Source: Bacteriovoracaceae bacterium
GTDB lineage: Bacteria > Bdellovibrionota > Bacteriovoracia > Bacteriovoracales > Bacteriovoracaceae
Reading direction: 5' to 3'
DNA length: 24,323 nucleotides
Assembly (NCBI GenBank): GCA_947448095.1
Contig: CANFNN010000007.1
Coordinates: 1 to 24,323 of the forward strand
The translations under genes were made by a program, and so were the position numbers. Shown here one piece after another: positions 15,923-23,780 of this stretch. Below the pieces are notes generated by a model. It was given only the letters and a program-made list of their open reading frames with translations. It was not told where the DNA came from and searched no databases. Numbering within the stretch: the first letter of the stretch is position 1; the number at the start of each line of letters is the position of its first letter.

Positions 15923-17539
15923 ATGTCTAAACTCACAAAAATTGAACTCCTAGCGGAGCATCTGATTAATACCATTTCTGAAACCAATGGGATCACTCTT
16001 GCGGATACGCTGGAACTCTCCGTAATGGGTGAAACAGAACACCCCCATGTGAAAAAATCATTGATGGAATTTAGACGCCTGCTTTATGGATTTCAAACCG
16101 ATGAAGTGGATATCAAAACTCTCCTCGCTCATCCCGTGGCCTCTGCCCTATTTATCTTCTTTAAAAAATTTCCTAAGCCCTATATTGAAGAGCATATTCA
16201 CTTAACCGGTTCATTGTCGGCAGAATTTATTCATCCGCATTTGATGAAAGTCCTGAATGGTCCAAACCGCGAAGTCTACGTGAACATCATTGATAAGGTT
16301 TACGGCGAAGGAACAACCGATCAAATTGAAACTGTAGAAGATGTAGATAATCTAGTGCGCCTTAAAGATGATGAGTTTTTTGACCGCTATCTAAAAATTC
16401 TTTTGTTACCAAAACTAATTCTGGTTGACCGTGAAACTCATAGTCTTGCGGCCTATCATATGGCGCACGAGCTCTATCATAAATTTAATGTCGGAAAAAT
16501 TCGCCTTAAATTCACTCTCTCGCGCGCGAACCAAACGGCCGATGAACAAATCCCGGGACTAGAAAAATTAACTGAAGAAGACGTTGTCCTTGGTCTGTAT
16601 GACGGATTCATGCAGTTTAAATCCGAAGTCCCTTCGTTTGAATTTGTGCTCTCTCCTTGTTTTCGAAAAGAGGCAAACTTCTTTGACCCACAATTCCCCA
16701 CCAAGAAAGAACATTTTCTTCACCAGGTGGATGCCATTTTAGAGATGCTAGAAAAGTATCCATTTCTTGTGCCATACCTATGTGAAGTCGACACAGTGGG
16801 AAGTGAAAAAGATCTTTACCGCAAAGGTCACTTTGCAGAAATGCAGCAAGGTTTTAGAAAGCTCCATTTCAAAGGTTTTGCCATTCGCTCCCATCACGGG
16901 GAAACTTGGCACACGCTTAAAAAAGGTGTTCAAGCGGTAGATAACTCGCTCAATATTTGGCACATCGATACACTTGAGCATGGACTCTCTCTAGGAATTA
17001 ATCCGAATTTTTATTTTCATTCTCTTTATCACCGATTGGTTCAACAAAATGAGCATGGTGAAATCGTTGTGACGGGTTCGTCCGAATACAAAGAACTGAT
17101 GGATATGGACTGGCGTGAACACGAATCCATTCGCGAGAAACTCTTCAAGGGACAAAAACTTGATGAGGAAGAAAAACGAATTTTTGTGAAAGTCAAATTT
17201 CACACCGCCAGAGAAGTGGAACATTATCAGCACGATGTGTTGAATAGAATGATTAATAAACAAGTCTCTTTAATTGCTCTGCCCTCATCCAATAACAAGC
17301 TCACGACCAGTTTTGAAGATTACAAAGACCATCCCTTTTCTTGGTGGGAGAAAAAAGGCCTAAAACTTGGGATTGGGACTGATAACTACGTGACCCTAAA
17401 TACAAACTACATTCAAGAGCTCTTGATTCTGTTATTTACGGATGCTGAAAACTTAAAAATCACCAAACTTCTTATGGTTGCGACCGGTGAAACACGCAGA
17501 CCCTTTCTGTCTCAGCTTCTATGGAAAATGCGCAAATAA
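15923..17539 (+). CDS. Adenosine-deaminase-superfamily metal hydrolase, enlarged
   Basis: The 538-residue product carries the ADA/AMP-deaminase amidohydrolase signature: EEHIHLTGS (metal ligands H91, H93), FAIRSHHGETW (H-x-G-E with E327 as proton donor), DTLEHGLSL (second catalytic His, H353), ALPSSN in place of the usual CPTSN, and GIGTDN (D487). It should be a Zn-dependent purine or nucleotide deaminase, or a related amidohydrolase. It is about 200 residues longer than standard adenosine deaminase, with an 85-residue N-terminal extension and extra helical segments after the first motif and at 380-430. Length and added N-terminus recall AMP deaminase or ADGF-like members, but no signal peptide is seen. 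A GTG six bases upstream is also in frame. Confidence 0.75.
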   Translation: MSKLTKIELLAEHLINTISETNGITLADTLELSVMGETEHPHVKKSLMEFRRLLYGFQTDEVDIKTLLAHPVASALFIFFKKFPKPYIEEHIHLTGSLSAEFIHPHLMKVLNGPNREVYVNIIDKVYGEGTTDQIETVEDVDNLVRLKDDEFFDRYLKILLLPKLILVDRETHSLAAYHMAHELYHKFNVGKIRLKFTLSRANQTADEQIPGLEKLTEEDVVLGLYDGFMQFKSEVPSFEFVLSPCFRKEANFFDPQFPTKKEHFLHQVDAILEMLEKYPFLVPYLCEVDTVGSEKDLYRKGHFAEMQQGFRKLHFKGFAIRSHHGETWHTLKKGVQAVDNSLNIWHIDTLEHGLSLGINPNFYFHSLYHRLVQQNEHGEIVVTGSSEYKELMDMDWREHESIREKLFKGQKLDEEEKRIFVKVKFHTAREVEHYQHDVLNRMINKQVSLIALPSSNNKLTTSFEDYKDHPFSWWEKKGLKLGIGTDNYVTLNTNYIQELLILLFTDAENLKITKLLMVATGETRRPFLSQLLWKMRK

Positions 17540-17595
17540 CTCCCACTGTTCACGTTTTGTCTAAGCCAATCTAAGACCCATGACCCATCACGCCC

Positions 17596-17624
17596 TTGAC
17601 CCAGACGAGTTTAAGAGTTATTAA
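17596..17624 (+). promoter_or_regulatory. Candidate promoter of the polyprenyl synthase operon
   Basis: TTGACC (17596-17601) and TATTAA (17619-17624) are separated by exactly 17 bp, a fair sigma-70 match, 47 bp before the start codon. AAGGA (17656-17660) is the probable ribosome-binding site, with a longish 11-base spacing. Confidence 0.45.
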
Positions 17625-17671
17625 ACTATAGAGACAATAAATGTTTCTCAGTGGTAAGGAAAACGTGATTT

Positions 17672-18595
17672 ATGAATACAATTAGACTCACGCAAGATTC
17701 AGGTCAGAGCGAAGGAATTGTTCACAACATCTTAAACTATTATTTAAGTAACCCTGGAAAATTGATCAGACCAAAACTAATTGCCAAACTAGGCCATCTC
17801 TTAGGTCTTGAGGAAAAAGACTATTCTTACATCAGTAAGGCCAGTGAGCTGATACACAATGCCTCTCTCATTCATGACGACGTGGTTGATGAAGCCCTCA
17901 TCCGCAGAGACAGACCAACACTCAACTCTATTATGACTAACTCTCGAGCAGTTTTAGCGGGCGACTATTTATTGGCCAATGCTATTGCAGAGCTAGTTTC
18001 AGTAAAACAATATGACCAATTAAAAACTCTTTCACAAACTCTGGAAGAAATTGTTGAAGGTGAGTTTTTACAAGATTCGTTAAGAAATAAAGACGTCATT
18101 AGTTTTGATGATCTGGTGAATGTGTCACACAAAAAAACGGGAGCGCTCATTTCTTGGGGATGCCATTCTGTTGCACTAACAGCGAACTGTGACGAATCTC
18201 TGTGTTTGATGTGTCTGGATCTTGGTAAAAAAATTGGACTTGCCTTTCAAATGATGGACGACAATCTTGATTATTCTGCTGATTCAGGCAAAGAATACGC
18301 CAAGGATCTAAAAGAAGGTCTTATCAATTTCACGACTCTCAATCTTCTGAATTTAAATCCGGAGCTTCTTTACTCTATTTACCAGTTAAGAGGTGTGGCA
18401 AATTTTTCAGCACCTTGGAGCAATGATCAAATGAACGAGGCCATGGCCGAAACAAAACGAAGAGCAGATCTTCTTTTTACAGAAATATTTAAACTACTGG
18501 GCGAAATTGCAGACAAGGCAAACGTCCCCCAGTCCTCTGAGCATTATAGCGATTTAAAATCGTTTCTTGAAAAGCTCCAAGGAAGAATAAGATGA
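17672..18595 (+). CDS. Long-chain polyprenyl (isoprenyl) diphosphate synthase
   Basis: The 307-residue protein has both aspartate-rich motifs of trans-prenyltransferases: the first is DDVVD (D69, D70, D73) in LIHDDVVDEALIRRDRPT, the second is DDNLD (D196, D197, D200) in AFQMMDDNLDY. GKLIRPKL (29-36) and the KTGALI segment (155-160) are also typical. It condenses IPP onto allylic diphosphates to make GGPP or longer chains for quinones, carotenoids or membrane lipids. The residues before the first motif do not let me set chain length confidently. It starts a three-gene plus-strand operon with two regulators; the stop overlaps the next start by ATGA. Confidence 0.85.
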   Translation: MNTIRLTQDSGQSEGIVHNILNYYLSNPGKLIRPKLIAKLGHLLGLEEKDYSYISKASELIHNASLIHDDVVDEALIRRDRPTLNSIMTNSRAVLAGDYLLANAIAELVSVKQYDQLKTLSQTLEEIVEGEFLQDSLRNKDVISFDDLVNVSHKKTGALISWGCHSVALTANCDESLCLMCLDLGKKIGLAFQMMDDNLDYSADSGKEYAKDLKEGLINFTTLNLLNLNPELLYSIYQLRGVANFSAPWSNDQMNEAMAETKRRADLLFTEIFKLLGEIADKANVPQSSEHYSDLKSFLEKLQGRIR

Positions 18596-19095
18596 ATTTA
18601 AAATCAGAAAACAAAAGAGAAAGCATGAGCCCAAAGAACCTTCCCGAAGTCGATTATTTAGCCGAACTTGTCGGAGAATTTATTGAGTACTGGGGATTCA
18701 AAAAGATTCACGGCAAGATTTGGTTAAATTTATATATTAGCGACGCTCCCCTTGATGCTTCGGCGCTCATGGCAAAGCTGGATGTGTCTAAAGCACTGAT
18801 AAGTATTTCAATCAAAGATCTCCTGGACTATTCAGTCATCATTGAGACTGGATTAAGTCTCAATGGCACGAGAACTTATGTAGCGAACCCCGATCTTCAG
18901 AGCGTGATCACTCGTGTTCTTCGTCAAAGAGAAAAGATCATGATGGGTAAAATCCAGGCGGCTTTTACTCAGCTTAAAAAGATCCCTAAGGAAGAAATCA
19001 CAGGCAACAAAATTGAAATGACTCGGATACGCGATTTAGATCGATTTATCAGAACTGGTGAAAAAGGTCTCGATACATTAATGGCAATACTTTAA
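18592..19095 (+). CDS. GbsR/MarR-family winged-helix regulator
   Basis: The 167-residue protein matches GbsR-like regulators: EYWGFKKIHGKIWLNLYIS (residues 32-50), then a winged HTH with recognition region LMAKLDVSKALISISIKDLLDYSVI (59-83) and a wing around NGTRTYVANP. The C-terminal half is helical and probably the dimerisation part. GbsR proteins in other bacteria repress osmoprotectant or transporter genes, often with a small-molecule ligand. Here it is translationally coupled (ATGA) to the prenyl synthase, so it may control this operon. A second start, ATG at 18625 with GAGAAAG upstream, would remove 11 poorly conserved residues. Confidence 0.8.
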   Translation: MNLKSENKRESMSPKNLPEVDYLAELVGEFIEYWGFKKIHGKIWLNLYISDAPLDASALMAKLDVSKALISISIKDLLDYSVIIETGLSLNGTRTYVANPDLQSVITRVLRQREKIMMGKIQAAFTQLKKIPKEEITGNKIEMTRIRDLDRFIRTGEKGLDTLMAIL

Positions 19096-19105
19096 AGGAA
19101 TATAT

Positions 19106-19660
19106 ATGAACGATTTTAACATTCAAGCAGCATCAATGATGAGTGGAGTTAGTGTTCACCAAATTAGGGCATGGGAAAAAAGATACCATGCTGTTTGTCC
19201 TAGACGTCTAGGAAATAACTTTAGGTCCTACACTCAAGACAACATCGTAAGATTAAAGCTCCTAGGTAACCTGACTCGTCAGGGAATAGCTATTAGTAAA
19301 ATTGCTTTTCTGGAGACGGAAGAACTAAAACAGCAGTTTGAGTCTTTAGAACACAATGAGGCACCAAGAATTGAAGCCGAGGTGTTTGTTGAGACGAATG
19401 AGAAATTAGATTTGCTACTCAATTTTTTAACAGCCAAAAGATTCGACATTGTCAGACATGAGATCCTCAAACTTCACAGCCTTTCAAGTGTCACAGGTAT
19501 TCTTATACCTATGATGAGGTTTCTCATGAACGACCCGGCCTTTTCTCAGGGCCAGGAGTCCAAAAGCTTATTGAGCCTACTCATTGAGGAAACGAACAGA
19601 ATTTCAACTCACGTTCAACACCGAAGCGAATTGAATCATATTTCAAAGAAAGTATCTTAG
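19106..19660 (+). CDS. MerR-family regulator with helical C-terminal domain
   Basis: The 184-residue product begins with a MerR winged HTH (residues 3-70): AASMMSGVSVHQIRAWEKRYHAV then the wing GNNFRSYTQDNIVRLKLLGNL, as in the CarA/CarH/LitR/MlrA branch. Residues 95-170 are helical and resemble in pattern the four-helix cap (B12-binding_2) of CarH-type light sensors (LLNFLTAKRFDIVRHEILKL, then LIPMMRFL), but the Rossmann B12-binding domain with its ExxH/DxH signals is missing. It would thus be a truncated or differently sensing relative. AAAGGA 6-7 bp before the ATG is a good ribosome-binding site. It is the last gene of the prenyl synthase operon, a context that recalls carotenoid regulation. 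Confidence 0.8.
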   Translation: MNDFNIQAASMMSGVSVHQIRAWEKRYHAVCPRRLGNNFRSYTQDNIVRLKLLGNLTRQGIAISKIAFLETEELKQQFESLEHNEAPRIEAEVFVETNEKLDLLLNFLTAKRFDIVRHEILKLHSLSSVTGILIPMMRFLMNDPAFSQGQESKSLLSLLIEETNRISTHVQHRSELNHISKKVS

Positions 19661-19668
19661 TTTATAAG

Positions 19669-19708
19669 GCAAGAAAGGGATAATGGTATCCTTTTCTTGC
19701 TACTTTTT
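19669..19708 (+). terminator. Strong intrinsic terminator after the MerR gene
   Basis: A 14-bp stem, GCAAGAAAGGGATA (19669-19682) with TATCCTTTTCTTGC (19687-19700) and one G.U pair, encloses loop ATGG and is followed by TAC and TTTTT. It begins 8 bp after the MerR stop and its 3' arm touches the stop codon of the convergent mscL gene; on the minus strand the T-run is poor. Confidence 0.85.
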
Positions 19709-19999
19709 CAGAACCACTTCTTCTTTCATCACTTTTTTGGCAAACATAAAAACAATAAACGCCACAACCACAAAATCAATTAAGGCACCCACAACTTTTC
19801 CATACATAATGCCGTTGTAACTGAGAAGTGCGATGTTCTCGACTCCTGCAGCTCTTAAGGCCGGTTGAAAAATGAGTGGAGTGAGTAAATCATTGACTAA
19901 ACTTGAGATGAGTAAATTTAGTTTGCCACCTATGATCACAGCGATAGCCAGGCCCACCACTCCGTAGTTTTTTAAAAAACCGATAAACTCTTTCATCAT
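19700..19999 (-). CDS. mscL: Large-conductance mechanosensitive channel, short MscL
   Basis: The 99-residue product begins MMKEFIGFLKNYGVVGLAIAVIIG, followed by LLISSLVNDLLTPLIF, matching MscL TM1 (12-42) with its small-residue gate face. TM2 is VVGALIDFVVVAFIVFMFAKK (69-89). MscL opens under membrane tension to release solutes in hypo-osmotic shock. It is shorter than the usual 130-150 residues: the periplasmic loop is reduced and the C-terminal cytoplasmic helical bundle is nearly absent. Start choice is firm: GGAG (20008-20011) sits 8 bp before this ATG, whereas the in-frame ATG at 20032 would add 11 unrelated residues. The gene is monocistronic and shares the terminator region with the convergent MerR gene. 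Confidence 0.8.
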   Translation of the reverse strand: MMKEFIGFLKNYGVVGLAIAVIIGGKLNLLISSLVNDLLTPLIFQPALRAAGVENIALLSYNGIMYGKVVGALIDFVVVAFIVFMFAKKVMKEEVVLKK

Positions 20000-20124
20000 T
20001 TTAAATTCTCCGTGAAAATTGTGTAACTTCACTTTGAATCATGCTCTATTGAATGTAAATATTTGGCGATGACTATGGTCATTGATTGGGAGCGACAGAG
20101 AATAGCGTTATACCAATTAAGATT

Positions 20125-20571
20125 CTAAGTTTTTGTAGAAAAAAGTAGACTCAAAAATTCTTCCGATTGCTCAGAAGGCTGCTCACCCAGATTTTTGATC
20201 CCCTCGTTATGCTGAATCGTTTTTTTAATCACTTCTGAGAGGTTCTTGATTTGAGTTTTTGGTAAAAGTTCATAGGCACCAAGGCCCACCATTTTTGTTC
20301 CGTGGGAATCGTCAGCATTTCCAGAAAAGAAAATATAAGGAGTGTAATCTTTATTCGCCCGAACTTTTTTGAGCATGGTAATCCCGTCCATTTTTGGCAT
20401 CATGTAATCGCATACCACAATGTCAAAAACGTTACTGCTTAATATCCCAAGCGCCTCTTCACCACTTGCAGCAGCTGAGACTTCGAAGCCATCCCTCTTA
20501 AGCATCATACTCATGACTTCTAAAATATCAGGCTCATCATCAATCAATAAAACGTGGGGTTTGTTATTCAT
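20125..20571 (-). CDS. Single-domain response regulator (CheY-like)
   Basis: The 148-residue protein is a receiver domain (residues 5-120) with acidic pair D11-D12, phospho-acceptor D55 in VVCDYMMPKMDG, S83 at the Thr/Ser switch position in FFSGN, and K105 in LLPKTQ. After the receiver there is only a short polar tail (120-148) with several Glu and Gln residues and no DNA-binding or enzymatic output. It therefore acts by protein contact, as in chemotaxis, phosphorelays or motility control. No histidine kinase is nearby, so its partner is unknown. No clear ribosome-binding site precedes the ATG. Confidence 0.85.
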   Translation of the reverse strand: MNNKPHVLLIDDEPDILEVMSMMLKRDGFEVSAAASGEEALGILSSNVFDIVVCDYMMPKMDGITMLKKVRANKDYTPYIFFSGNADDSHGTKMVGLGAYELLPKTQIKNLSEVIKKTIQHNEGIKNLGEQPSEQSEEFLSLLFSTKT

Positions 20572-20685
20572 AAAAAAATATTAACATGATCTCGGTCAAT
20601 AATGCACCTTGACGAGAAATCAGCCTCTTATGATTCTCTTAAGGTTAAAAGTGCCACTAAAAGTTAGCAATTACAGGGTTCTATC

Positions 20686-21648
20686 TTAACACCTATTAAG
20701 AAGAACTAAAGCTGCCTGAGGAGCGGTGAGTTTCTGAGATAAGACGTCGGATTCAATTTTTTGAAATTCTTCCGCACTTACTTGCGATAACAATTTCTCT
20801 TTTAAGCCCTCATGAATCAGCTGCCACATCCAATCGAGACCCTGTTTTTTTCTCTTGGATTGAATCAATAATTGCTGATCCCGAAAATAATTTTCAATCA
20901 CGCTTTCAATTTCTGGAAGTCCCATTTTGGTTAAAGCAGAGCACGACATAACAGGAGGAATCCAGCCTTCATGACGAAGGATATGAAGCGCCTTTTCATA
21001 GTCATGCTTGGCCTTATGAATGATTTGGTGATTCTCGCCATCATCTTTGGTCACAACAACCATATCTACCAATTCAAGAATACCGCGCTTGATTCCTTGT
21101 AAGTCATCCCCTGCTCCCGGCTGGAGAAGCATCACGAAGAGATCCACCATTTGCGCAACAGTGGTTTCGGATTGTCCAACTCCCACAGTTTCAACCAAAA
21201 CATAGTCAAAACCAAAAGCCTCACACAAAAGGAGAGACTCTCGAGTGCGCTTGGCCACTCCCCCAAGAGTTGTGCCTGAAGGACTGGGACGAATGTAGGC
21301 CAGGGGATCAATAGCTAATTCGTTCATTCTGGTCTTATCGCCCAGAATGCTTCCCCCACTAACTTGGGAAGTAGGATCAACTGCCAATACGGCGAGAGTT
21401 TTACTTTGAGAAGTTAAGAGTTTTCCAAATGATTCAATGAAAGTACTTTTTCCCACTCCAGGAGTCCCTGAGATCCCAATTCTTTTACTCGAGCCTGTTT
21501 GTGGCAAAAGATTTTGCAAAAGCTCCTGGGCCAGCTTTTGATGATCAGGATGATGACTCTCAACCAGGGTGATCGCCCGAGAAAGAATCGTTCGGTCCTT
21601 ATTTTTAAATCCCTCAAGGTAATCCTTGAGAGCGAGAATTTTTCTCAT
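20686..21648 (-). CDS. meaB: Methylmalonyl-CoA mutase G-protein chaperone MeaB
   Basis: The 320-residue P-loop GTPase has Walker A GTPGVGKST (61-69), the AVDPTSQVSGGSILGDKTRM segment (89-108), the VETVGVGQSE motif (152-161) that acts as switch and base-contact region in MeaB/ArgK, and a G4-type element TKDDG (200-204), where many homologues have NKADG. MeaB couples GTP hydrolysis to adenosylcobalamin loading and protection of methylmalonyl-CoA mutase. Its ATG overlaps the stop of the mutase large subunit by 4 bp, giving tight stoichiometric coupling. It is the last gene of the operon. Confidence 0.92.
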   Translation of the reverse strand: MRKILALKDYLEGFKNKDRTILSRAITLVESHHPDHQKLAQELLQNLLPQTGSSKRIGISGTPGVGKSTFIESFGKLLTSQSKTLAVLAVDPTSQVSGGSILGDKTRMNELAIDPLAYIRPSPSGTTLGGVAKRTRESLLLCEAFGFDYVLVETVGVGQSETTVAQMVDLFVMLLQPGAGDDLQGIKRGILELVDMVVVTKDDGENHQIIHKAKHDYEKALHILRHEGWIPPVMSCSALTKMGLPEIESVIENYFRDQQLLIQSKRKKQGLDWMWQLIHEGLKEKLLSQVSAEEFQKIESDVLSQKLTAPQAALVLLNRC

Positions 21649-23780
21649 TTGGCTCCCAACGAAGAAATGAGTTTGATTAATAGATCTTTTGCCGCATCTG
21701 CAATCACTGTTCCTGGTCCAAAGATTCCGGCCACACCCATCTGAAAAAGTTTGTCATAGTCTTGTGGTGGTATGACCCCACCGATACTGACCAGAATATC
21801 TTCGCGGTTTAATTTTTTAAGCTCGGCCTTAAGCTCAGGCACGAGAGTTAAATGTCCGGCCGCCAAAGAAGACACACCAATAATGTGCACATCATTTTCA
21901 GCTGCTTGCTTAGCCGTTTCTTCAGGGGTTTGAAAAAGTGGACCCACGTCCACATCAAAGCCTAAATCTGCAAACGCCGTCGAGATGACTTTTTGTCCTC
22001 GGTCATGACCATCTTGACCCATCTTCGCTATCAAGATTCGAGGACGTCGGCCTTCAAGTTTTTGGAATTTTTCCATGAGAGTATTGAGTTCTTTCACGTC
22101 AACTTTTCCTTGTTGAATTTCTTTTATATAAACACCCTGAATCGTATGAATCTCTGCTTGATGGCGGCCAAAAACCTTTTCCATGGCAAGACTCATCTCT
22201 CCCACGGTCGCTTTGGCCCGGGCAGCATCAATTGCCAGTGCCAGAAGATTGCCTTCACCTGTTTCACAGGCACGGGTCATCGCGTTTAATTTTTCGGTGA
22301 CTTGGGCATTATCTCGCTCAGATTTTAATTTATGAATGCGATTAATTTGAGCTTCTCTCACAACCGAGTTTTCCACCTGTAAAATATTTGGGACTTCATC
22401 TTTTTTACGCTTAAAAAGATTTACGCCCACGATTGGCTGGACTCCAGAATCAATCCGGCCTTGAGTCCGGGCAGCAGCTTCTTCAATGCGCATTTTAGGA
22501 ATGCCTTTGGCAATTGCTGTACTCATCCCACCAAATGATTCGATTTCCTCAATATGCTTCCAAGCTTTTTCAGCAAGTTCTTGAGTTAGAGATTCAACAA
22601 AAAAACTTCCGCCCCAAGGATCAACCACTTCACAAGTATCAGTTTCCTGCTGAATAAATAGCTGGGTATTTCGTGCAATACGCGCTGAGAATTCACTTGG
22701 AAGGGCCAGGGCCTCATCTAAAGAATTAGTATGTAAGCTTTGGGTGTGGCCATGAGTTGCTGCCAAGGCCTCAATACACGTTCTATTCACGTTATTAAAA
22801 ACATCCTGGGCGGTTAAGCTCCAGCCTGAGGTCTGCGAATGAGTCCGAAGCGCCAGAGACTTTTGAGACTTGGGATGAAATTCAGCGACAATTTTTGACC
22901 AAAGTAATCGCCCCGCTCGCATCTTAGCGACTTCCATAAAGTAATTCATGCCAATCGCCCAAAAAAATGAAAGTCTGGGAGCAAAATTATCAATATCCAG
23001 TCCGGCCTTAATACCTGTTCGCAAATACTCAAGTCCATCGGCCAAGGTATAAGCGAGTTCCAGATCGGCCGTCGCTCCGGCTTCCTGCATATGGTAGCCA
23101 GAAATAGAAATGGAATTAAATTTCGGCATATGCTGAGAGGTATAACTGAAGATGTCTGCAATGATTCTCATCGAAGGCTTAGGGGGATAAATATAAGTAT
23201 TTCTCACCATGAATTCTTTCAGAACATCATTTTGAATCGTTCCAGTGAGTTTTTCAGGAGTTACACCCTGCTCTTCACCGGCAATAATAAAAAGTGCCAA
23301 GATAGGAATCACAGCACCATTCATCGTCATGGATACTGACATTTGATCGAGCGGAATATCCTGAAAAAGAATTCGCATATCTAAAATGGAATCAATCGCG
23401 ACTCCGGCCATTCCCACATCACCTTTTACACGAGGATGATCTGAGTCATACCCACGGTGAGTGGCAAGATCAAAAGCAATCGATAAACCTTTCTGACCCT
23501 TAGTTAAATTATCCCGGTAGAAGCGATTGGAATCCTCAGCGGTAGAGAATCCTGCGTACTGTCTGATGGTCCATGGTCTCACCGTATACATTGAAGCATA
23601 TGGCCCACGGACGAAGGGCTTAGAGCCAGGAAGCGTGTGTGTGAGTTTATGGAACTGTATATCTTTAGCACTATAAGTTGTTTTGAGATCAATTCCTTCA
23701 GGAAAGGTCATGACTACCTTAGGCTTTGGAGTTTTATTATCGACTAAGCTCCAGGGAATTTTTGTAAAATCAGTTTTCAT
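21645..23780 (-). CDS. mutB: Methylmalonyl-CoA mutase, large (catalytic) subunit
   Basis: The 711-residue enzyme interconverts (R)-methylmalonyl-CoA and succinyl-CoA with adenosylcobalamin. The N-terminal TIM barrel shows RPWTIRQYAGFS (68-79), GLSIAFDLATHRGYDSD and SISISGYHMQEAGATA. After a linker, the C-terminal B12-binding domain has the base-off ligand motif DGHDRG (D590, H592), then SSLAAGH and the GGVIPPQDY segment. All key motifs are present. I chose the ATG at 23780 because it overlaps the small-subunit stop (ATGA) and begins MKTDFTKIPW; the 39 codons of open frame upstream lie inside the small-subunit gene and look random. Length matches the family. Confidence 0.93.
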   Translation of the reverse strand: MKTDFTKIPWSLVDNKTPKPKVVMTFPEGIDLKTTYSAKDIQFHKLTHTLPGSKPFVRGPYASMYTVRPWTIRQYAGFSTAEDSNRFYRDNLTKGQKGLSIAFDLATHRGYDSDHPRVKGDVGMAGVAIDSILDMRILFQDIPLDQMSVSMTMNGAVIPILALFIIAGEEQGVTPEKLTGTIQNDVLKEFMVRNTYIYPPKPSMRIIADIFSYTSQHMPKFNSISISGYHMQEAGATADLELAYTLADGLEYLRTGIKAGLDIDNFAPRLSFFWAIGMNYFMEVAKMRAGRLLWSKIVAEFHPKSQKSLALRTHSQTSGWSLTAQDVFNNVNRTCIEALAATHGHTQSLHTNSLDEALALPSEFSARIARNTQLFIQQETDTCEVVDPWGGSFFVESLTQELAEKAWKHIEEIESFGGMSTAIAKGIPKMRIEEAAARTQGRIDSGVQPIVGVNLFKRKKDEVPNILQVENSVVREAQINRIHKLKSERDNAQVTEKLNAMTRACETGEGNLLALAIDAARAKATVGEMSLAMEKVFGRHQAEIHTIQGVYIKEIQQGKVDVKELNTLMEKFQKLEGRRPRILIAKMGQDGHDRGQKVISTAFADLGFDVDVGPLFQTPEETAKQAAENDVHIIGVSSLAAGHLTLVPELKAELKKLNREDILVSIGGVIPPQDYDKLFQMGVAGIFGPGTVIADAAKDLLIKLISSLGAK

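Noticed and set aside
17641..17685. 14-codon upstream frame overlapping the prenyl synthase start
   Set aside because: No ribosome-binding site before its ATG; probably chance.
20000..20032. 11-residue N-terminal extension of MscL
   Set aside because: The GGAG ribosome-binding site lies inside it and points to the ATG at 19999, which matches the family N-terminus.
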